NCBI GenBank assembly: GCA_027346205.1 | Contig: DAIESR010000090.1 | Coordinates: 1-5,937, forward strand | Direction: 5' to 3' | DNA length: 5,937 bases | DNA from: Beijerinckiaceae bacterium | GTDB taxonomy: Bacteria > Pseudomonadota > Alphaproteobacteria > Rhizobiales > Beijerinckiaceae | Part shown: piece after piece, positions 1 through 4,972 of the stretch | Numbering within the stretch: position 1 is the stretch's first letter | Layout of the letters: every line of letters begins with the position of its first letter | Position numbers and translations under genes: made by a program | The notes under the pieces: generated by a model | Told to the model about the DNA's origin: nothing | What the model saw: the letters and a program-made list of their open reading frames with translations, nothing else | Database searches by the model: none

Positions 1-627
1 AATCGCCAGGCCGGCCACAATGTTGCGCGGCGAGGAACGGAAGGCCGCGCTCGCGAAACAGAGCGCCGCGAGGCCACCCGCGATCCCGAGTGCGATAACC
101 CAACGCGCCCATTCCGCCTTCGTAGCCAGCGTCCGGGCGACGATTTCTGGTATGCCGGCGGCGCCAAAATCGGTGCGCGTCATCTGCTCAAGCACGAGAC
201 GCCAGGGCGCAAGCAGCCCGCGCATGGTGGCGTAGGCGGCAACGGAAAAGACAAGAACGACCACGAGCGCACGCAAGTTGCCGCTACCGAGACGAACGAG
301 GTTACGGGCGGCGCATCCTTGCGCCAGCATCATGCCTATCCCGAACATGAGACCACCCAGCACAAGACCGGCGAGATTCAACGACGCTGTCAAATAGACT
401 GTCTTGTGCACATCTACGATCTGGAAGCCGAACAGCAGCTGACCGGACAGAATGGCGACGGCCATCGCCAAGCCCCACGCGCGCAAACGGTTGCTATCGC
501 CCGACCGCACGAGATCGAGGATCGCACCGCTGCTACAGAATGCGGTGGCCTGCGCGACACCCCCGAACAACACGCCGATCAACAAGCCGCCGACAATGGC
601 AAGCTGTGCCGGTTCCAATTCACCCAT
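1..627 (-). CDS. YeeE/YedE-family sulfur transporter, C-terminus outside window
   Basis: Reverse-strand frame open from ATG at 627 to the window edge, giving 209 residues; the rest of the protein (family members are about 350-400 aa) lies beyond position 1. It is an inner-membrane protein of the YeeE/YedE (DUF395, TsuA-like) family, which imports thiosulfate or related sulfur compounds. Visible hydrophobic segments include about residues 9-30, 50-70, 84-104 and 118-138. The two signature cysteines are present: FCSSGAI (Cys31) and MLAQGCAARNLVRLGSGNLR (Cys105), the short-helix Cys motifs that hydrogen-bond or relay sulfur in this family; Cys190 is extra. The start is supported by AAGGAG at 634-639, 6 nt upstream. 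It is the last visible gene of the reverse-strand operon, 63 nt after the DsrE gene. Family assignment is firm; the exact substrate is not readable, and YeeE proteins in bigR-type operons are often taken to export sulfite or sulfide-derived species instead. Confidence 0.9.
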   Translation of the reverse strand, partial: MGELEPAQLAIVGGLLIGVLFGGVAQATAFCSSGAILDLVRSGDSNRLRAWGLAMAVAILSGQLLFGFQIVDVHKTVYLTASLNLAGLVLGGLMFGIGMMLAQGCAARNLVRLGSGNLRALVVVLVFSVAAYATMRGLLAPWRLVLEQMTRTDFGAAGIPEIVARTLATKAEWARWVIALGIAGGLAALCFASAAFRSSPRNIVAGLAI

Positions 628-633
628 GTCCCG

Positions 634-639
634 CTCCTT
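634..639 (-). promoter_or_regulatory. Ribosome binding site of the YeeE gene
   Basis: The reverse strand reads AAGGAG followed by 6 nt and ATG (start at 627). This strong Shine-Dalgarno fixes the YeeE start at MGELEPAQ. Confidence 0.75.
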
Positions 640-666
640 GAATAGCAATCGACGTGCAGACAATGT

Positions 667-679
667 TTCCAAATTGGAA
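667..679. repeat. 13-bp palindrome between the DsrE and YeeE genes
   Basis: TTCCAA-A-TTGGAA is a perfect inverted repeat with 6-bp arms and a single central base. It lies in the 63-nt gap between the DsrE stop and the YeeE start (628-690), next to a small GCGT-CGC-ACGC stem at 680-690. No U-run follows on the reverse strand, so it does not look like an intrinsic terminator. It may be a processing site, an operator or chance. Confidence 0.4.
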
Positions 680-690
680 GCGTCGCACGC

Positions 691-1044
691 TCAGAAAACC
701 AAGACCTTGTCCGCCTCTGCCGTTGCTGCGGCGAGTTCATCCATCGTGCTGCGGCACGCACCCGCCATGAGTGCCGCATCATCGAGACCACGCGCATCCA
801 TGCAGGCGCCACAGAGAAGCACTTTGCCGGTGCCGGCCAGTTCGCGTTTGAGCATGCGTTCGACGTTATAGTAGCCGTCTGGCGTCTTCTGGCCCGCCTT
901 GGCGGCGATGACCGAATCCGCCATGAGGAAGACGGTTACCTCCGTCTGTGGCTCTCTTTTCAGCAGTGCATGAGCAAGCCTGAGCGCATTATAGACCCGC
1001 TCAGTGCCGTAGGGTGGATCGTTGAGAATGAAGAGAGCTTTCAT
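691..1044 (-). CDS. DsrE/DsrF-family (YchN-like) sulfur-relay protein
   Basis: This 117-residue soluble cytoplasmic protein of the DsrE family is the usual length for a single alpha/beta domain. The N-terminal strand MKALFILNDPPYGTERVYNA (1-20) and the internal motif FLMADSV (39-45) are typical of the YchN-like branch. The signature LCGACMDARG (residues 77-86) holds Cys78 and Cys81; in DsrE and TusD proteins a cysteine in this region carries a persulfide. Cys97 is a third cysteine. The likely role is to accept or buffer sulfane sulfur between the persulfide-handling enzyme and the transporter of the same operon. The start is supported by GAAGGA at 1053-1058, 8 nt from ATG. It sits 108 nt after the MFS gene and 63 nt before the YeeE gene. 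The family is clear; its partners are inferred from context. Confidence 0.88.
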   Translation of the reverse strand: MKALFILNDPPYGTERVYNALRLAHALLKREPQTEVTVFLMADSVIAAKAGQKTPDGYYNVERMLKRELAGTGKVLLCGACMDARGLDDAALMAGACRSTMDELAAATAEADKVLVF

Positions 1045-1052
1045 GATCGATG

Positions 1053-1058
1053 TCCTTC
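1053..1058 (-). promoter_or_regulatory. Ribosome binding site of the DsrE gene
   Basis: The reverse strand reads GAAGGA, then 8 nt, then ATG at 1044. This supports the short start MKALFIL, which matches the beginning of the DsrE fold. Confidence 0.65.
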
Positions 1059-1074
1059 ACGGCCTCGTCTCGGC

Positions 1075-1139
1075 GGTCTGCAGACCTTCCTTGGTCTGTT
1101 GCACTATCCCACTGCGCAGTTCACCACCTTGCGCAAGGT
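1075..1139. repeat. Cluster of short inverted repeats between the MFS and DsrE genes
   Basis: Three perfect palindromes lie in the 108-nt gap: GGTCTGCAGACC (1075-1086), ACTGCGCAGT (1111-1120) and ACCTTGCGCAAGGT (1126-1139). In addition CAGACC (1081-1086) can pair with a second GGTCTG (1093-1098) across a 6-nt loop, so the same arm has two possible partners. None is followed by a U-run on the reverse strand, so read-through into the DsrE gene is expected. They could be mRNA processing or stability elements, or protein-binding sites. Confidence 0.45.
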
Positions 1140-1152
1140 CACGAGCGCCGGC

Positions 1153-2406
1153 CTAATGCTCGCGCATGAGCAGGGCCACGACTGCGCCCGAAAGAAATGA
1201 CAGTGTAGCGATGATCCCAATCGCCCAGGACATCCCCAGAGTGTCGGCAATGATGCCGGCGGAGAGAGCGCCGATCGCATAGCCGAGATCACGCCAGAAG
1301 CGGTAGACGCTGAGCGAGCGTGCTCTCCAGGAAGGATGGGACGCGTCGGAGACGGCAGCGATGAGCGTCGGATAGACCATCGCGGTCCCAAGTCCGAGCA
1401 GCGCGCTGGCGAGGAACCACCACCCGAAGCTGTGCGTGGCGGCAATCAAGAAAAGGCCGCTCCCCTGCACCCACATTCCGGTCACGATCAGACCCTTACG
1501 GCCCCAACGGTCGCTCAACGGCCCGGTCACGGTTTGCAGCACACCCCACACCGCAGGATAGACCGAATTGAGAATACCGATCCGCTCGACGGCAAGACCG
1601 AAACTAGCGAAGAACAGCGGGAAAATGCCCCAACTCATGCCGAAGTTTAGATTGTTGACCAATCCGGCTTGCGATGCCGCGAACAAATTGCGGTTCTGGA
1701 ACGAAGCGCGCCGAAAGACCTCCCAGAACGCGATTGCCTCACTCGGTGACGCATGGTGGGAGATTTCGTGGCCAACGTGATGGCGGGTATCTCGCACGAA
1801 CAGAGTGGAGAGAATGAGCCCAAGGACCGCATAGCCGATGCCGAGGTAAAAGGGCTGCGGCCGAAGACCATAGTGTTGGGCGATATAGCCGGCGAGGAAG
1901 GCCGTGACACCGACCATCAGATAACCTGCGAATTCATTGAGCCCAACGGCGAGCCCGCGCGATTTGGGACCGACGAGGTCAATCTTCATGATGACCGTCA
2001 TCGACCACGCGAAGCCTTGACTGACGCCGAGCAGTGCGTTCGCCGCGATGACCCATCCCCAGCTCGGCCCCCAGGCAATCATGAACGGAACCGGCAGACC
2101 GAACAGCCAGCCGAGAACGAGCATATGCTTGCGGCCGTAGACATCGGCAAAATGCCCGGAGACCAGATTGGCGACGGCCTTGATAACGCCGAAGCTGATG
2201 ATGAAGGAGAGAACGGTCGTGGTCGAAGCGATCTTAAACTCTTGCGAGCCGATCAGCGGGACCACCGTCCCTTGCAGCCCCACCATGCCACCGACGAAGG
2301 CATTGATGAGGACGAGCAGCGAGAACTGCTGCCAGTTCTCGCGCAACCCGAGGGTGACGCCGCTGGCCACCGATCGAGCCAAGCGATCGATATCGGGGGC
2401 CGTCAT
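1153..2406 (-). CDS. MFS transporter, 12 TM, with a His-rich central loop
   Basis: This 417-residue inner-membrane major facilitator superfamily protein has full family length. Motif A appears in both halves: GHFADVYGRKHM (84-95, loop 2-3) and GPLSDRWGRKGL (295-306, loop 8-9). About six hydrophobic helices lie on each side of a central cytoplasmic loop near 204-240. That loop is rich in histidine (H209, H210, H213, H217, H218), which could bind a metal or respond to pH. The start codon overlaps the stop of the upstream MBL gene by 4 nt (ATGA, 2403-2406) and has only a weak Shine-Dalgarno, so translation is probably coupled. Position between a persulfide-handling enzyme and DsrE/YeeE genes suggests export or import of a sulfur compound such as sulfite, thiosulfate or an organosulfur species, but no substrate motif is readable and a drug or metabolite exporter cannot be excluded. 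Confidence 0.9.
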   Translation of the reverse strand: MTAPDIDRLARSVASGVTLGLRENWQQFSLLVLINAFVGGMVGLQGTVVPLIGSQEFKIASTTTVLSFIISFGVIKAVANLVSGHFADVYGRKHMLVLGWLFGLPVPFMIAWGPSWGWVIAANALLGVSQGFAWSMTVIMKIDLVGPKSRGLAVGLNEFAGYLMVGVTAFLAGYIAQHYGLRPQPFYLGIGYAVLGLILSTLFVRDTRHHVGHEISHHASPSEAIAFWEVFRRASFQNRNLFAASQAGLVNNLNFGMSWGIFPLFFASFGLAVERIGILNSVYPAVWGVLQTVTGPLSDRWGRKGLIVTGMWVQGSGLFLIAATHSFGWWFLASALLGLGTAMVYPTLIAAVSDASHPSWRARSLSVYRFWRDLGYAIGALSAGIIADTLGMSWAIGIIATLSFLSGAVVALLMREH

Positions 2407-3143
2407 TCTGCTGCTGCCATCATGCTGGAATTGGCCGCGCGAATTTGCGCCGCCTGCGGTGGTGGCGGGGGCACGTCGGCGAGCATGACACGCAGGAATT
2501 CGGCTTCGTCTTCAATACGAAATGCCTTGTTGTAGCGCTTTTCGAATCCGATCGTGGATGTCGGCTTGCCGCTCAGGCTGCGTCCGCAGACGGAGCCCGA
2601 ATAGGCTCCGGGCAAGACTTCGACATGATCCGGCAACGCCTTGAGCTTTTGGATGCTGCGAAAGAGTTCCCGCGCGCCGTCTTCCGCGCTTGTTGCAAGT
2701 TCAGTTCGCCCGAGGTCCCCCACCATGAGCGTGTGGCCGGTCAACACGAACCATGGCTCGGCGGCGCGTGTCCGGTCGGTGACGAGGAGCGAGATGTGCT
2801 CCGGCGTGTGCCCCGGCGTGTGCAGCACTTTGATCAAGACATTGCCGAGTTCGAGTTCCTCGCCATCGCGCACGCCTCGGAACGGGAAGTTCACCGCCGC
2901 TTCGGCGAACAGCACATACTCGGCGCCGGCGGCTTCAGCGAGCGCACGGCCGGCAGAAATGTGGTCGGCGTGGAGATGCGTATCGATGACATAGCGAATA
3001 CGCATCCCCGTCGCTTCGGCAGCGCTGAGGTAAGGAGCAAGATCGCCGAGCGGATCGACGACCGCCCCCGCGGCGCGGCCTCCGCAGCCAAAGAGGTAGG
3101 AAACGGCGACGGGATCAGCATGAAGAAACTGGCGTAGGATCAT
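2403..3143 (-). CDS. MBL-fold ETHE1/Blh-like persulfide dioxygenase candidate
   Basis: This 246-residue cytoplasmic metallo-beta-lactamase-fold protein has the HxHxDH motif THLHADH at 55-61 (H56, H58, D60, H61), then TPGHTPEH (H112) and GDLGRTEL (D143). By position, H56, H112 and D143 correspond to the mono-iron ligands of ETHE1-type persulfide dioxygenases, which oxidise glutathione persulfide to sulfite. The later segment PGAYSGSVCGRSLSGKPTST (178-197) has Ala/Tyr where many dinuclear MBL enzymes have a histidine, which fits a mono-iron enzyme better. C-terminally there is a Pro run (225-229) and a 17-residue low-complexity tail. The start at 3143 is preferred over an in-frame ATG at 3200 because GAGG at 3150-3153 is well spaced and homologous sequence begins at MILRQF; the longer form would also cross the promoter. 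It is the first gene of the reverse operon. Other thiol-ester or sulfur hydrolases of the fold remain possible. Confidence 0.87.
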   Translation of the reverse strand: MILRQFLHADPVAVSYLFGCGGRAAGAVVDPLGDLAPYLSAAEATGMRIRYVIDTHLHADHISAGRALAEAAGAEYVLFAEAAVNFPFRGVRDGEELELGNVLIKVLHTPGHTPEHISLLVTDRTRAAEPWFVLTGHTLMVGDLGRTELATSAEDGARELFRSIQKLKALPDHVEVLPGAYSGSVCGRSLSGKPTSTIGFEKRYNKAFRIEDEAEFLRVMLADVPPPPPQAAQIRAANSSMMAAAE

Positions 3144-3149
3144 GGTGTA

Positions 3150-3154
3150 CCTCG
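3150..3154 (-). promoter_or_regulatory. Ribosome binding site deciding the MBL start
   Basis: The reverse strand reads CGAGG, then 6 nt, then ATG at 3143. No comparable site precedes the in-frame upstream ATG at 3200, which is why the shorter protein is annotated. Confidence 0.6.
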
Positions 3155-3193
3155 GATTCGGGCTGGCCTCGAAAAGCTTAAGCCTCCAACAGC

Positions 3194-3223
3194 TTGACAA
3201 ATGGCGGCTATATATTCAATTAT
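3194..3223 (+). promoter_or_regulatory. Candidate promoter of the ArsR-rhodanese gene
   Basis: A perfect -35 box TTGACA (3194-3199) is followed after 18 nt by AATTAT (3218-3223), which matches four of six bases of the -10 consensus. Transcription would start near 3230, about 18 nt before the GTG start. The -10 lies inside the inverted repeats at 3213-3236, so a bound repressor would block it: autorepression. The promoter of the divergent reverse operon must share this gap, but no convincing -35/-10 pair was found for it. Confidence 0.5.
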
Positions 3224-3236
3224 TCTCTTGAATAAT
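3213..3236. promoter_or_regulatory. Candidate ArsR/BigR-type operator
   Basis: Two perfect inverted repeats overlap in the AT-rich centre of the divergent gap. The first is TATTCAA (3213-3219) with TTGAATA (3228-3234) across 8 nt. The second is ATTATTC (3219-3225) with GAATAAT (3230-3236) across 4 nt. ATTCAA/TTGAAT arms are of the kind bound by ArsR-family repressors, including the BigR/SqrR sulfide-responsive group. Binding here would control both the repressor gene and the MBL-MFS-DsrE-YeeE operon. The repeats are read directly from the sequence; the protein that binds is inferred from location. Confidence 0.65.
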
Positions 3237-3247
3237 GTAGTTTCTCC

Positions 3248-3925
3248 GTGGACGCGATGTCAAGCCAAGATCCCAAACAGGCGCTGTTCGTCCAATTCGC
3301 CGCTGTCGCGAAAACGCTCGGGCATGCGCATCGCCTCGAACTCTTGGAGCAGCTCGCTCAAGGAGAGCGCAGCGTTGAGATCCTGGCACAGAAAACCGGC
3401 CTGTCGATCGCAAACACTTCACAGCATCTCCAGCAGATGCGGCGCGCCGGGATGGTGACCGCGCGGCGCGCTGGCAAATTCGTCCACTATCGGCTTGCCG
3501 ACGATGCCGTTCTCGAATTGCTGGCGGCGCTACGCCACATCGCCGAGCGGAACGTGGCCGAGGTCGAACGGATCGTGCGAAGCTATTTCAATGATCGCGA
3601 CGCTCTGGAGCCTGTTTCTCGCGAAGAGCTTCTGCAGCGATCCCGCGCCAAAGCAGTCACCGTGCTCGATGTACGGCCAGAAGATGAGTTCGCCTTAGGG
3701 CATTTGCCGGGCGCGGTGAATATTCCGCTGCGCGCTCTCGCGGCACGGCTTTCGGAACTGGACCCTTCGCAGGACATTGTTGCTTACTGCCGCGGTCCTT
3801 ATTGCGTGCTCTCCTACGAGGCTGTCGCGGCGCTGCGCGCGCTCGGCTTCACGGCGCGAAGGCTCGAAGATGGCCTTCCAGAATGGCGTGCTGCCGGCTT
3901 GCCGGTTATCGTCGGCAATGCATGA
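3248..3925 (+). CDS. ArsR-family repressor fused to a rhodanese domain
   Basis: This 225-residue protein has two domains. Residues about 12-100 form an ArsR winged helix: ALGH-type KTLGHAHRLELLEQL (22-36), recognition region GLSIANTSQHLQQMRRAGMV (51-70) and wing GKFVHYRLAD (76-85). Residues about 123-222 form a rhodanese domain: TVLDVRPEDEF (138-148), GHLPGAVNIPL (151-161) and active loop YCRGPYCVLS (180-189) with catalytic-position Cys181 and a second Cys186. These are the only cysteines in the protein, so the SqrR/BigR-type pair in the helix-turn-helix domain is missing. It probably represses itself and the divergent sulfur operon, and is released when the rhodanese loop carries a persulfide. 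The start is GTG at 3248; ATG at 3257 in the same frame is equally possible, as neither has a strong Shine-Dalgarno. The domain calls are firm, the signal is inferred. Confidence 0.9.
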   Translation: MDAMSSQDPKQALFVQFAAVAKTLGHAHRLELLEQLAQGERSVEILAQKTGLSIANTSQHLQQMRRAGMVTARRAGKFVHYRLADDAVLELLAALRHIAERNVAEVERIVRSYFNDRDALEPVSREELLQRSRAKAVTVLDVRPEDEFALGHLPGAVNIPLRALAARLSELDPSQDIVAYCRGPYCVLSYEAVAALRALGFTARRLEDGLPEWRAAGLPVIVGNA

Positions 3926-3943
3926 TCGCACGGTCGCGATCAT
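3922..3943. repeat. Hairpin at the end of the ArsR-rhodanese gene
   Basis: ATGATCGC (3922-3929) pairs perfectly with GCGATCAT (3936-3943) around a 6-nt loop, and the left arm includes the stop codon. No run of T follows on either strand, so it is at best a weak terminator or an RNA 3'-end stabiliser separating the repressor gene from the next transcription unit. Confidence 0.5.
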
Positions 3944-3946
3944 CAA

Positions 3947-3960
3947 TTGACCTTGATCAA
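3947..3960. promoter_or_regulatory. FNR/FixK-type binding box
   Basis: TTGACCTTGATCAA has the TTGA-N6-TCAA form of the CRP/FNR superfamily box used by FNR, FixK, Anr and NnrR regulators in proteobacteria. Its centre (3953.5) lies about 47 nt upstream of the transcription start predicted from TATAAA at 3989-3994, a little further than the ideal 41.5 for a class II activator site. It is placed to control the Met-rich/SHOCT gene pair, and would make it respond to low oxygen or nitric oxide. The regulator is not in the window. Confidence 0.65.
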
Positions 3961-3988
3961 TGCGGGTGAAACCGTCCCAGCATCAAGT

Positions 3989-3994
3989 TATAAA
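3989..3994 (+). promoter_or_regulatory. Candidate -10 box of the Met-rich/SHOCT gene pair
   Basis: TATAAA at 3989-3994 matches five of six consensus bases. The hexamer 17 nt upstream (GTGAAA, 3966-3971) is a poor -35, as expected for a promoter that depends on an activator bound at the FNR/FixK-type box. The resulting leader would be about 47 nt. Confidence 0.45.
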
Positions 3995-4047
3995 AGATCA
4001 CGGCTCTTGCGGCGGGATCGTAAATATAAAGAGCGAAGAGGGACACT

Positions 4048-4449
4048 ATGCGCAGGCCTATGCTGCTTTTCGTCGTGCTTGCCGTGTCGCTGTTTGCGCT
4101 GATGTTGGGATATGGCACGCTTGTGGCCCCTTATCCGGCGGGCGGATGTTGGGGAATGATGGGACCGAACATGATGGCGGGTCCCGGAGCGTGGGGTGGA
4201 TTCGGCCCCGGCATGATGGGTCCTAGATGGAATAAGACCGGGCGCGACCTCAATCTAACCACTGATGACGTGAAGCAATATTTTGAGCGGTGGCTCGCGT
4301 GGCAGAACAATCCACGTTTGAAAGTCGGCGATGTGAAGGAGAAGGATGCTGATACGATCGTCGCAGACATCGTCACCAAGGACAATTCGCTCGTGCAGCA
4401 TATCATCGTCAACCGCCATAACGGCTATTTCAAGCCATCGGAGGACTAA
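4048..4449 (+). CDS. Met/Gly-rich membrane-anchored protein with PepSY-like tail
   Basis: This 133-residue protein of unestablished function begins with a hydrophobic segment (5-27) that is a signal anchor or uncleaved signal peptide. A Met/Gly/Pro-rich stretch (31-60) follows, with paired methionines M37-M38, M42-M43 and M56-M57 plus Cys34, a composition common in periplasmic copper-binding proteins. The C-terminal part (68-128) is soluble, and the sequence DIVTKDNSLVQHIIVNRHNGYFK (107-129) resembles the end of a PepSY-type domain. The start is supported by GAGGGA at 4038-4043, 4 nt from ATG. It lies downstream of an FNR/FixK-type box and is translationally linked to the SHOCT gene 3 nt beyond its stop. 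Exported topology is a fair prediction; metal binding and the PepSY relation are weaker inferences. Confidence 0.82.
   Translation: MRRPMLLFVVLAVSLFALMLGYGTLVAPYPAGGCWGMMGPNMMAGPGAWGGFGPGMMGPRWNKTGRDLNLTTDDVKQYFERWLAWQNNPRLKVGDVKEKDADTIVADIVTKDNSLVQHIIVNRHNGYFKPSED
4440..4445 (+). promoter_or_regulatory. Ribosome binding site of the SHOCT gene, inside the upstream gene
   Basis: GGAGGA lies 7 nt before ATG at 4453 and within the last codons of the Met-rich gene. This shows that the two genes form one transcript and that their translation is coupled; it also favours ATG 4453 over the adjacent ATG at 4456. Confidence 0.75.
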
Positions 4450-4452
4450 ACA

Positions 4453-4719
4453 ATGATGTGGAATGGACCTTTCGGCATGATGGATGGCTGGGGTGGCGGG
4501 GGGTGGTTATGGCCCTTCCATTTCATTATCCCACTCTTGTTCTTGGCGCTCATCGTCACGGTCGTCGTGTGGCTTGTGCGGTACTCGATTGGTTGGGGCG
4601 ATCTGCCACCGCGATCGGAACGACGACCGCCTGGCATTGACGTTCTTGAGGAACGCTACGCGCGCGGTGAGATCAATCGCGACGAGTATCTTGAGAAGAA
4701 GCGTGACATCCTCGGCTGA
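4453..4719 (+). CDS. Small SHOCT-domain membrane protein
   Basis: This 88-residue protein has a short Met/Gly/Trp-rich start (MMWNGPFGMMDGWGGGGWLW, 1-20), one transmembrane helix (about 22-43) and a charged C-terminal tail. The last 26 residues, DVLEERYARGEINRDEYLEKKRDIL (63-87), are a clear SHOCT motif, a short helical module that mediates oligomerisation and is usually found at protein termini. The N-terminal Met/Gly/Trp composition echoes that of the upstream neighbour, which suggests the two act together at the membrane. Such small SHOCT proteins are frequent near copper and other metal-efflux genes in proteobacteria; their biochemical role is not established. The domain call is firm. Confidence 0.88.
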   Translation: MMWNGPFGMMDGWGGGGWLWPFHFIIPLLFLALIVTVVVWLVRYSIGWGDLPPRSERRPPGIDVLEERYARGEINRDEYLEKKRDILG

Positions 4720-4767
4720 ACTGCCGTCTCAGCGCGACCGAAGCGCACTACATCTAACAATTAGAGC

Positions 4768-4875
4768 ATGTCCGTCATCACTGAGATCGACGTCAAGCAG
4801 GTTCTTAAAGCCAAAATCGGCGTCGATTTCCGCAATTATCGAATCCTTGGCGCCTGCAATCCGAAGCTCGCTTAA
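4768..4875 (+). pseudogene. Relic of a DUF302 protein (core fragment)
   Basis: A 35-codon forward frame from ATG 4768 to TAA 4873-4875 encodes a segment with [19 protein letters not shown] and [12 protein letters not shown]. This is the conserved centre of the DUF302 family, in which a motif of the type GFGVLTEIDVxxxLKxKLGxxxxxYxILGACNPxLA is followed by more sequence. Whole family domains are about 60-70 residues within proteins of 120-150 residues. Here an in-frame TAG lies 3 nt before the ATG codon triplet (4762-4764) and the frame ends right after NPKLA, where many members have LAY or LAH; a TAC-to-TAA change could explain that end. There is no good ribosome binding site. It is best read as a decayed remnant, although a translated micro-protein cannot be ruled out. 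Confidence 0.72.
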
Positions 4876-4957
4876 TCACGGACCTGTGACATTGCGCATC
4901 GCCGGACGAATCGACAAGGAGCCGCATCGACACAGCCTTCTCGCAAGTTCTATCCCG

Positions 4958-4966
4958 TGCTATAAA
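4958..4966 (+). promoter_or_regulatory. Extended -10-like element overlapping a ribosome binding site
   Basis: TGCTATAAA fits an extended -10 (TG-N-TATAAA, hexamer 4961-4966). Used as a promoter it would start transcription at about the A of the ATG at 4973, giving a leaderless mRNA. The same bases contribute to AAAGG (4964-4968), a plausible ribosome binding site, so the promoter reading is tentative. Confidence 0.3.
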
Positions 4967-4972
4967 GGTGAG

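Larger units (their letters stand above)
4720..4972. other. 253-nt intergenic stretch containing a gene relic
   Basis: No complete gene was found here. The stretch contains the DUF302 fragment at 4768-4875 and, at its right end, an extended -10-like TGCTATAAA (4958-4966) that overlaps the ribosome binding site of the Cys-rich gene. The flanks 4720-4767 and 4876-4957 show no DUF302-like sequence in any forward frame that I translated, and no clear terminator after the SHOCT gene. Confidence 0.6.

Noticed and set aside
319..871. Forward-strand open frames opposite YeeE and DsrE
   Set aside because: They overlap two recognisable reverse-strand families and contain only compositionally biased sequence.
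1753..2535. Forward-strand open frame of 260 codons opposite the MFS gene
   Set aside because: It is charged low-complexity sequence without any domain, fully antisense to a clear MFS gene, and reflects the high GC content.
2445..3137. Forward-strand open frame of 230 codons opposite the MBL gene
   Set aside because: It is antisense to a gene with an intact HxHxDH motif and has no recognisable features of its own.
3144..3200. N-terminal extension of the MBL protein from ATG 3200
   Set aside because: The extra 19 residues do not resemble the family, there is no ribosome binding site, and it would run through the promoter region.
3922..3943. Intrinsic terminator after the ArsR-rhodanese gene
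   Set aside because: The stem is real but no T-run follows, so it is listed as a hairpin only.
4484..4972. Upstream extension of the Cys-rich protein frame
   Set aside because: This part overlaps the SHOCT gene out of frame and shows no protein-like composition; a ribosome binding site and signal peptide place the real start at 4973.
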